DNA from: Campylobacterota bacterium
GTDB lineage: Bacteria; Campylobacterota; Campylobacteria; Campylobacterales; JALSKU01
Length of the DNA stretch: 6,952 nt
Direction: 5' to 3'
Assembly (NCBI GenBank): GCA_013153915.1
Contig: JAADDL010000097.1
Location: 1-6,952, forward strand
The stretch's first letter is position 1. The number at the start of each line of letters is the position of its first letter. The translations under genes and the position numbers were made by a program. The notes under the pieces were generated by a model that had not been told where the DNA came from, did no database searches, and saw only the letters and a list, made by a program, of their open reading frames with translations. This document shows, one piece after another, positions 1-4,816 of the stretch.

Positions 1-154
1 ACCAAGCTTCGTTCTTTTGGCTTTGAGTCCTTTGTTTTTGAAAGTTTTGATTTCTTTTTTTGTTGTTATTGGCGTTATTGCCGTTTTTCTGCTTTTTCGC
101 TTGAGCCGCTTGCGGCTGCTTTTGCGCTGTTTTTTTGTTCTCTTTCTCGTTCAT
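1..154 (-). CDS. rnj: Ribonuclease J, N-terminal extension only (partial, cut by window edge)
   Basis: This is the 5' end of a minus-strand gene that runs off the left edge; 51 codons are visible, open from the ATG at 154 with no internal stop. The peptide is low complexity, rich in Lys, Asn and Gln (for example Asn-Gly-Asn-Asn-Ala-Asn-Asn-Asn-Lys-Lys), and contains no catalytic motif. In Campylobacterota the gene after rsmA is typically RNase J, a metallo-beta-lactamase/beta-CASP exo/endoribonuclease that drives mRNA turnover, and those proteins carry a long disordered basic N-terminal extension like this one. The assignment therefore rests on synteny and composition, not on the enzyme core. 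The start is the only ATG/GTG/TTG in this frame here and is preceded by AAAGG about six bases upstream. It overlaps the end of rsmA by about 80 bp in a different frame, so the two are likely co-transcribed and translationally coupled. An unrelated basic protein cannot be excluded. Confidence 0.72.
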   Translation of the reverse strand, partial: MNEKENKKTAQKQPQAAQAKKQKNGNNANNNKKRNQNFQKQRTQSQKNEAW

Positions 155-971
155 TTTCTACCTTTTTTTGCAAACTTTCTATCAGTTTGAATAATTCAAG
201 ATATTTGAGCGAAGATAGCTGATGAGGTCTCGTGTTTAAAGATATGTCAAGTTTGTCAAAATAGGAACTTATCGACTCTTTTCCGTAAAAAGAGAGATTT
301 TTTTTGAGAGTTTTTCTAGGATTTGAAAAGCAAACCCTTATAAATCTCTCAAATCTTTCCAATTCCGAAGTATCCGCAAAAATCCCCTCTTCTCCCACCA
401 AAGCGTTTCTCTTTTTTATCTTTAAAAATGAGGACGTTACTTTGGGCGGAGGGTCGAAAGACTCCGGCAAAACATCAAATAAAATCTCACTATCTCCCGA
501 TAGTTCCGCTATTATAGACAAGTAACCGAACTCTTTATCGTTCGATTTTGCGCAAAATTTCTCGGCAACCTCTTTTTGAAGCATTGCTAAAATATTGCGA
601 CAATTATCATCTTTTAGTAATTTTAATACTATTTTAGTTGCGATGTAGTACGGCAAATTTGCGACTAGGTTATACTCTTTGTCTATCAAACCCTCTTTTT
701 GCCAATACTTCAATACATCAACACATTTAAGCTCCAATCTCCCCTCTTTTATAAAAGAGGAAAATTGCGACCTTAAAATTTGACACAAATCATCATCTAT
801 CTCAAAAGCCGTCACTTTTTTGTATCTCAACAGCTTTTTCGTCAAATCACCTAATCCAGGCCCAATCTCCACAACTTCAAGGTCGTCTTTGGGCATCGAT
901 TGGATGATTTTCTCCGTAAAAATATCGTCTTTTAAGAAATTTTGTCCGAATTTTTTTTTCGCCTTTATCAA
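75..971 (-). CDS. rsmA: 16S rRNA (adenine1518-N6/adenine1519-N6)-dimethyltransferase RsmA (KsgA)
   Basis: RsmA uses S-adenosylmethionine to dimethylate the two adjacent adenines in the 3'-terminal hairpin of 16S rRNA, a late 30S assembly checkpoint; its loss gives kasugamycin resistance. Visible motifs are the N-terminal KKKFGQNFLKD (5-15), the SAM-binding loop VEIGPGLGDLT (34-44), the acidic ribose-binding stretch FEIDDDL (56-62), the catalytic NLPYYIAT (105-112), and PPPKVTSSF (174-182). The start is a TTG at 971, with AAAGG nine bases upstream; an in-frame TAA lies 12 bases upstream of the TTG and the next Met is residue 26, past the conserved FGQNF motif, so TTG is the only sensible start. 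The protein is 298 residues. The conserved part ends near residue 271, the usual family length; the last 26 residues are a charged Ala/Ser/Lys/Glu tail encoded by DNA that also encodes the RNase J start in another frame. The gene is divergent from the PDC-sensor gene. Confidence 0.96.
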   Translation of the reverse strand: MIKAKKKFGQNFLKDDIFTEKIIQSMPKDDLEVVEIGPGLGDLTKKLLRYKKVTAFEIDDDLCQILRSQFSSFIKEGRLELKCVDVLKYWQKEGLIDKEYNLVANLPYYIATKIVLKLLKDDNCRNILAMLQKEVAEKFCAKSNDKEFGYLSIIAELSGDSEILFDVLPESFDPPPKVTSSFLKIKKRNALVGEEGIFADTSELERFERFIRVCFSNPRKTLKKNLSFYGKESISSYFDKLDISLNTRPHQLSSLKYLELFKLIESLQKKVENEREREQKNSAKAAASGSSEKAEKRQ

Positions 972-995
972 TTCAGTACGCCTTTAAAAAAATAC

Positions 996-1026
996 ATGAT
1001 ACCATAAAAAACTTTAAAATATCATA
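996..1026 (-). promoter_or_regulatory. Candidate promoter(s) for rsmA-rnj
   Basis: Reading the minus strand, two -10-like hexamers lie upstream of the rsmA TTG: TATGAT at 1026-1021 and TATCAT at 1001-996. Either would give a short leader (roughly 18-45 bases). No convincing -35 is present, as is common for the vegetative sigma factor of Campylobacterota. The choice between them cannot be made from sequence alone. Confidence 0.4.
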
Positions 1027-1029
1027 TCT

Positions 1030-1058
1030 TTGGAAAGTAAGTTAAATTCTGATATAAT
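1030..1058 (+). promoter_or_regulatory. Sigma-70 promoter for the PDC-sensor gene
   Basis: A perfect -10 box TATAAT sits at 1053-1058. TTGGAA at 1030-1035 matches four of six consensus -35 bases with a 17-base spacer. The predicted start of transcription near 1065 leaves a leader of about 30 bases with GAGG at 1084-1087, six bases before the ATG at 1094. It overlaps the divergent rsmA promoter region, so the two could interfere. Confidence 0.65.
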
Positions 1059-1093
1059 TAACGGATATAAAATCGGCTAAAAAGAGGTGTTTT

Positions 1094-1993
1094 ATGGTAA
1101 CTAAAGAGATAAGAGATTTTGAAGAAATTAGAACCAAAGCTAGAGCCTTTTTATGCTATCTTTTATCAAGAAATATACCAAACCAAATCCCAAACCCCTC
1201 ACTTGACGCTATAGTCAAAGCCCTAAAAAAGATAAAAAAAGAGAACAAAGAGATAGATGCCCTATATGTGTTAGATCCTATGGGAGTACAAGTTATCGAT
1301 GCCGTTTCGGATCATACCAAATATAGAAAAGGCAAAAATACCAACAAAAGCATGAGAGCTTTTTACTATAGGGCGGCAAGAGAAAAGAGGTGTATCTTAA
1401 CGGACCCGTACCCCTCGGAAATCACAAATGAGCTAGTAGTAACGGCGTCATATCCCGTATATGACGATAGTAAAAAGCTTAGGTTTATAGTGTGTCTTGA
1501 TATATCTTTGGAAAATATTTTAAAAGTGGCTCATCCGACCTCCATAGACTCCGTTTTTGGAAAATTTAACAAATTGATGTACGCATTTTTCTGCTTTGCC
1601 CTCTTTACCGTAGCGTTTTTACTATTTTTTAAAGGGGTAATGAGTATAGCGACATACGGATTTCAAATAGGAAAACTCGATATAAAAGAGATGTTTGAAG
1701 CGACTATTTTGATAACCCTCTCTTTGGCGATATTCGACCTTATCAAAACTATTTTTGAAGAGGAGGTGCTCGGAAAAAATAAAAAAGGGCATGATGACGA
1801 TATACACAAGACCATGATACGATTTTTAGGCTCTATTATCATAGCGCTTTCCATAGAAGCTTTGATGTTGGTCTTTAAGTTCGCCATAATGGACCCCGAA
1901 AAGATACTATACGCAGTCTATCTACTTATCGGAGTGACATTTTTGCTTTTCGGACTTGCGTACTATCTAAAAAATATCAAAAAAGATAATTAG
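1094..1993 (+). CDS. PDC (Cache-like) sensor domain protein with four C-terminal membrane segments
   Basis: This 299-residue protein has no recognised enzymatic domain. Residues about 54-145 look like a PDC/Cache small-molecule sensor: a strand with YVLDPMGVQVID (58-69), a helix with MRAFYYRAAREK (87-98), then LTDPYPSE (102-109), VVTASYPVYDD (115-125) and FIVCLDISLENIL (131-143), the usual Cache order ending in a D-I-S strand. Four hydrophobic segments follow at about 161-183, 200-222, 241-265 and 271-292, separated by charged loops (EEEVLGKNKKGHDDD at 222-236). There is no N-terminal signal or membrane helix before the sensor domain, whereas most PDC domains are extracytoplasmic and held between two helices. 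No kinase, GGDEF, EAL or MCP output domain is present. The segment after the first membrane helix vaguely recalls PsiE-like membrane proteins, but this is weak. The ATG follows GAGG at good spacing. The next gene starts 48 bases downstream from its own promoter. The role is inferred to be ligand sensing at the inner membrane; partner unknown. Confidence 0.72.
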   Translation: MVTKEIRDFEEIRTKARAFLCYLLSRNIPNQIPNPSLDAIVKALKKIKKENKEIDALYVLDPMGVQVIDAVSDHTKYRKGKNTNKSMRAFYYRAAREKRCILTDPYPSEITNELVVTASYPVYDDSKKLRFIVCLDISLENILKVAHPTSIDSVFGKFNKLMYAFFCFALFTVAFLLFFKGVMSIATYGFQIGKLDIKEMFEATILITLSLAIFDLIKTIFEEEVLGKNKKGHDDDIHKTMIRFLGSIIIALSIEALMLVFKFAIMDPEKILYAVYLLIGVTFLLFGLAYYLKNIKKDN

Positions 1994-2009
1994 ATGATAA
2001 AAATTATTG

Positions 2010-2036
2010 TATAATAACATATTACATTTGAAAGGA
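2010..2036 (+). promoter_or_regulatory. Promoter -10 and ribosome binding site for the lipoprotein gene
   Basis: A perfect TATAAT lies at 2010-2015, immediately after the PDC-sensor stop codon at 1991-1993, with no recognisable -35. A strong AAAGGA ribosome site at 2031-2036 is five bases from the ATG at 2042. The lipoprotein and the chemoreceptor downstream can therefore be transcribed independently of the PDC-sensor gene. Confidence 0.58.
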
Positions 2037-2041
2037 AAAAG

Positions 2042-2476
2042 ATGAGAACAACTAAAATCATACTTATCGCTCTTTTGGCGATATTTGCGGGGTGTGCCAA
2101 ACCCGGACTCCAAGAAGTTCCGGCAGGCTCTGAAAATACTATTTTACATTACGAAAGAGGTGTTATAACAAATGTGAGACCCGTAGCTATAAAAGATAAC
2201 GGTACGGGAACTTTCATAGGAAGTATAGTCGGAGCTGTTTTAGGTTCAACGGTCGGAAGAGGCAGAGGTTCGGTGCTTGCTTCGCTAGCCGGAGGTCTAG
2301 GGGGAGCATATGTAGGTAGCGAAGTTGCTAAAGCAAACGCACAAGAATTGAGCGTACAGCTTGACGATACGGGTGAAAATGTGATCGTTATCGCAAAAGG
2401 ATTACGATTTAAAGTGGGAGATCATATAAAAATAGTTAAAAAAAATCGAAAAATTGTCGAAGTAGTAAAAGAGTAA
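2042..2476 (+). CDS. SlyB/Pcp-like glycine-zipper outer-membrane lipoprotein
   Basis: The 144-residue product starts with a lipoprotein signal peptide: MRTTK, a hydrophobic run IILIALLAIF, then the lipobox FAGC with Cys18 as the predicted lipidated residue. Residues about 54-92 form a glycine-rich, small-residue segment with GxxxG spacing (GTFIGSIVGAVLG, LAGGLGGAYVGSE), the glycine-zipper 2TM domain that forms a hairpin in membranes. The C-terminal part (about 101-142) has the SlyB-like small beta domain: a strand around LSVQLDDTGENVIVI, then a FKVGDHIKIV turn. Size and order match the SlyB/Pcp (17 kDa surface antigen-like) family, which sits in the outer membrane and contributes to envelope integrity under stress. 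The chemoreceptor gene starts 27 bases downstream with no promoter or terminator visible between them, so they are probably co-transcribed. The family call is secure; the specific function in this organism is unknown. Confidence 0.85.
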   Translation: MRTTKIILIALLAIFAGCAKPGLQEVPAGSENTILHYERGVITNVRPVAIKDNGTGTFIGSIVGAVLGSTVGRGRGSVLASLAGGLGGAYVGSEVAKANAQELSVQLDDTGENVIVIAKGLRFKVGDHIKIVKKNRKIVEVVKE

Positions 2477-2503
2477 TTTATAAAAATTTTAAAAGGATAA
2501 CTT

Positions 2504-3709
2504 ATGTTTTTTACGAAAGACGATGAAGCCGATCTGAAAGAGATAGAAGAAAAAATAGATAAAGATATACAAAGTATTATAAAAAGTCCTTCAGTTCATG
2601 AGATATTTAAAAAACAGGCAAAAGAGGCAAAAACCCTAAAAGACAAGATAAACGTCGTTGTTGAAACAAGAGATCACCAAGTCTATATGTGGAAAACATT
2701 CAAATCCACTTTTCCGGTAGCGTTCTTCGCTATCAATAAAAATAAAGATATCGTAGAACACAATAAAGTATTTGAAGAGTTGACAGGATTTAGCTTTGAC
2801 GAGATCCACCACAACAAGGGTGGCAAAATACTGTGGCATATAGACCCTTCAAAATGTCAAGTTTGCGCTCTAGCCGCTAAATATATAGACTTAAAAAGAT
2901 CCGGAGATGAAAACGCCAATATCATCTCTAAAACAGGAGAAGAGATACCGGTTTTCGTGTATGTAGTGCCTATCTATAAAAATGGCGAACTTGATAAAGC
3001 TTTTATACTCCTAAGAGACAAGAGAGAGGAGATAAAAGAAAAAGAAGAGTTTATGGCAAGACAAATAGAACCTGTAGTTGAAATACTTAAAAAAATTCAA
3101 AAGGGAGATATTTCTGATAAATTATCTTTAGGAGAAGATAGCGAATTAAAAAATCTTGAAGAGCCTATTAACGGTATCATTACAACACTCAATGATATAA
3201 CATCAAAAATCATCCAAGCTGCCAACAATGTATCTGACATTGGAAAAAAGACTAAAAAAACACTATTGGAAACCCAAGAGTGGAACGAACAAACATTTGC
3301 GCCAAGTCAAGCCGAACTTGTGGATACGGCAAAAGAGTTGGAAAGCTCGATAGAAGAGATACAAAATATGGTAAAACTCATAGAGGAGGTAAGCGACCAA
3401 ACTAATCTTTTGGCGCTTAATGCCGCCATAGAAGCCGCAAGGGCGGGAGAACACGGCAGAGGTTTCGCCGTAGTCGCCGACGAGGTCAGAAAGCTCGCCG
3501 AAAGAAGCCAAAAATCAACGGACGAAATCAAATCGACTATAAATCTCATAAAAAACAGTACCGCAAATATGGTATCAAATATCGAATCCACAAATCAAGA
3601 AGCATCCAAATTAACCGATAGCTTAACAGAGATGAATGAAAACTTCGAAAGTATCGAAAAAGATATAGACTCTTTAAAACAAGAAACAAAACAATTTAAA
3701 CTCTCCTAA
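2504..3709 (+). CDS. Soluble methyl-accepting chemotaxis protein (PAS-HAMP-MCP signal)
   Basis: This is a 401-residue chemoreceptor with no membrane segment or signal peptide, so it should act in the cytoplasm. Residues 1-65 are a charged helical lead. A PAS domain spans about 66-172 (FPVAFFAINKNKDIVEHNKVF at the start; KTGEEIPVFVYVVPIYKNGE near the end). It contains His112 and Cys118-x-x-Cys121, possible metal, haem or redox ligands. A HAMP-like segment follows at about 188-233 (ILKKIQKGDIS, then ELKNLEEPIN). The signalling hairpin runs from about 234 to 401, with its conserved tip at 299-331 (QTNLLALNAAIEAARAGE then GRGFAVVADEVRKLA), the surface that binds CheW and CheA. Each arm is short, and there is no C-terminal CheR-binding pentapeptide. 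In domain order it resembles E. coli Aer without the membrane anchor, suggesting internal redox, oxygen or metabolite taxis, but the ligand is not determined by sequence. The start has AAAGGA six bases upstream. A hairpin ends the unit downstream. Confidence 0.92.
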   Translation: MFFTKDDEADLKEIEEKIDKDIQSIIKSPSVHEIFKKQAKEAKTLKDKINVVVETRDHQVYMWKTFKSTFPVAFFAINKNKDIVEHNKVFEELTGFSFDEIHHNKGGKILWHIDPSKCQVCALAAKYIDLKRSGDENANIISKTGEEIPVFVYVVPIYKNGELDKAFILLRDKREEIKEKEEFMARQIEPVVEILKKIQKGDISDKLSLGEDSELKNLEEPINGIITTLNDITSKIIQAANNVSDIGKKTKKTLLETQEWNEQTFAPSQAELVDTAKELESSIEEIQNMVKLIEEVSDQTNLLALNAAIEAARAGEHGRGFAVVADEVRKLAERSQKSTDEIKSTINLIKNSTANMVSNIESTNQEASKLTDSLTEMNENFESIEKDIDSLKQETKQFKLS

Positions 3710-3710
3710 C

Positions 3711-3745
3711 AAGTTGAGCAAATTTTAGATTTGCTCAACTTTATA
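3711..3745 (+). terminator. Hairpin terminator after the chemoreceptor gene
   Basis: A perfect 13-bp stem is formed by 3711-3723 (AAGTTGAGCAAAT) and 3729-3741 with a five-base loop TTTAG, starting two bases after the stop codon. The stem is strong, but the following tract (TATAATC) is a poor U-run, so it may end transcription inefficiently or act mainly as an mRNA 3'-end stabiliser. Confidence 0.65.
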
Positions 3746-3785
3746 ATCAAAAATATTTTCACGCTCTATTTTTGATAATATCAAA
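3746..3785. repeat. Overlapping inverted repeats upstream of the TRAP operon
   Basis: ATCAAAAATA at 3746-3755 is an exact reverse complement of TATTTTTGAT at 3767-3776, separated by 11 bases. The right arm overlaps a second near-palindrome, TTTGATAATATCAAA (3771-3785), in which TTTGAT and ATCAAA pair around AAT. The two structures are mutually exclusive as hairpins. They lie about 40-80 bases upstream of the TRAP -10 box, where an operator would be plausible, but random AT-rich symmetry is an alternative. Confidence 0.4.
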
Positions 3786-3825
3786 TTTTCTTATATACCT
3801 GATATACTTTTCAGTTTCAAATAGA

Positions 3826-3852
3826 TATAATATTTAAAATCGATATTAGGAG
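3826..3852 (+). promoter_or_regulatory. Promoter -10 and ribosome binding site for the TRAP operon
   Basis: A perfect TATAAT at 3826-3831 in an AT-rich context lacks a recognisable -35. It predicts a start of transcription near 3838 and a leader of about 20 bases. AGGAG at 3848-3852 is five bases before the ATG at 3858, a strong site consistent with high expression of a periplasmic binding protein. Confidence 0.62.
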
Positions 3853-3857
3853 TAAAT

Positions 3858-4811
3858 ATGAAAACGACAAAAATAACCGCTATGGCTTTGGCGCTATTAG
3901 TTGGGATTGGATTGCAGGCAAATAGTACGAGAATAACCCTAAAAGCGGCAAAATCCACCTCTTCATACTATCAAATGGCGGTTCAAATCGCGGAGAATGT
4001 CAATAAAGCCTCAAACGGAAAACTAAATGTTACCGTGGAAGAATCTCAAGGCTCGGTACAAAATGTAAAAGAGGTAAAAAAAAGAAAAGGCAACTATGTC
4101 TTTACATCGCCTCCCGTATTGATAAAATTGGCTCTCGCTAAAAAGGCTATGTTCAAAAATGATGACCCAAACGCGTATAAAAAGATAAGATCTCTTTTCC
4201 CTATACCGTTTTTAACTATGCATATAGTCGTCAGAGCCAATTCCGGTATAAAAACCTTTAAGGATCTGGCCGGCAAAACCATCCTTATAGGAAAAGGGAG
4301 TTTCGGAGCGAAAGAGGCGGCAAAATATATGAAACTTTTTGGACTTCAAGGCAAAGTCAAACTTGTAAAAGCCGAACTATCAAACGCCGTAGCGGCTTTA
4401 AAAAACGGACAAATTGACGGTTTTGCCACGGCAGGCTCATATCCCGCTCCAAATGTCATAGAGGCGGCGGCAAGCGTAAAGATAAGACTTTTAAGTATGA
4501 GTGACGATCAGATAAAAAAGACAAAAAGAGACAAGCTCATCATCCCCGCCGGAACTTATCCTGGAGTTGATGAGGATGTAGCTACCACTACTTTGCCGGT
4601 AGGCGTATATACTACAACCGATATGAGTGATGAAACCGCTTACGAGTTTACGAAGGCGTTTTGGAAATCAAAGAAAAATCTTGAGAAACAGAGTGTTTGG
4701 TGGAAAGCGGTAACTTATAAAAATCTCGATATGTTTAATGTAAAGCTTCATAAAGGCGCTTTGAAGTATTATGAAGAGGCAAATGTAAAGGTTCCGGCTA
4801 AATTAAAATAA
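3858..4811 (+). CDS. TAXI-family TRAP transporter solute-binding protein
   Basis: This is the periplasmic binding subunit of a tripartite ATP-independent periplasmic transporter; it captures the substrate and delivers it to the membrane permease encoded next. A Sec signal peptide is clear (MKTTK, then a hydrophobic core TAMALALLVGIGL) with likely cleavage after LQA (residue 21). The mature part shows the TAXI pattern: SSYYQMAVQIAENVNKAS (35-52), ESQGSVQNV (62-70), LFPIPFLTMHIVVRANSGIK (113-132), FKDLAGKTILIGKGSFGAKE (134-153), GQIDGFATAGSYP (184-196) and LPVGVYTTTDMSDETAYEFT (246-265). At 317 residues it is full length for the family. The protein is visibly Lys-rich. Characterised TAXI proteins bind glutamate/glutamine or dicarboxylates such as 2-oxoglutarate, but the substrate here cannot be read from sequence. 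The permease gene starts five bases after the stop, so this is a two-gene operon. Confidence 0.93.
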   Translation: MKTTKITAMALALLVGIGLQANSTRITLKAAKSTSSYYQMAVQIAENVNKASNGKLNVTVEESQGSVQNVKEVKKRKGNYVFTSPPVLIKLALAKKAMFKNDDPNAYKKIRSLFPIPFLTMHIVVRANSGIKTFKDLAGKTILIGKGSFGAKEAAKYMKLFGLQGKVKLVKAELSNAVAALKNGQIDGFATAGSYPAPNVIEAAASVKIRLLSMSDDQIKKTKRDKLIIPAGTYPGVDEDVATTTLPVGVYTTTDMSDETAYEFTKAFWKSKKNLEKQSVWWKAVTYKNLDMFNVKLHKGALKYYEEANVKVPAKLK

Positions 4812-4816
4812 ATTAG

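Noticed and set aside
304..525. 73-codon plus-strand open frame within rsmA
   Set aside because: It is antisense to conserved RsmA sequence, has no ribosome site of note and resembles no known protein.
2001..2018. Small hairpin (TTATT...AATAA) after the PDC-sensor gene as a terminator
   Set aside because: The stem is only five A/T pairs and coincides with the TATAAT of the next gene, so it is better explained as promoter sequence.
3263..3591. Two overlapping minus-strand open frames antisense to the chemoreceptor hairpin
   Set aside because: The sense frame is the highly conserved MCP signalling tip; the antisense frames follow from its Ala/Glu/Arg codons.
3773..3783. Possible Fur-type box (TGATAATATCA)
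   Set aside because: It shares GATAAT with Fur boxes but lacks the 19-base repeated-hexamer pattern, and TAXI TRAP operons are not typical iron-regulated genes; kept only as an unspecified inverted repeat.
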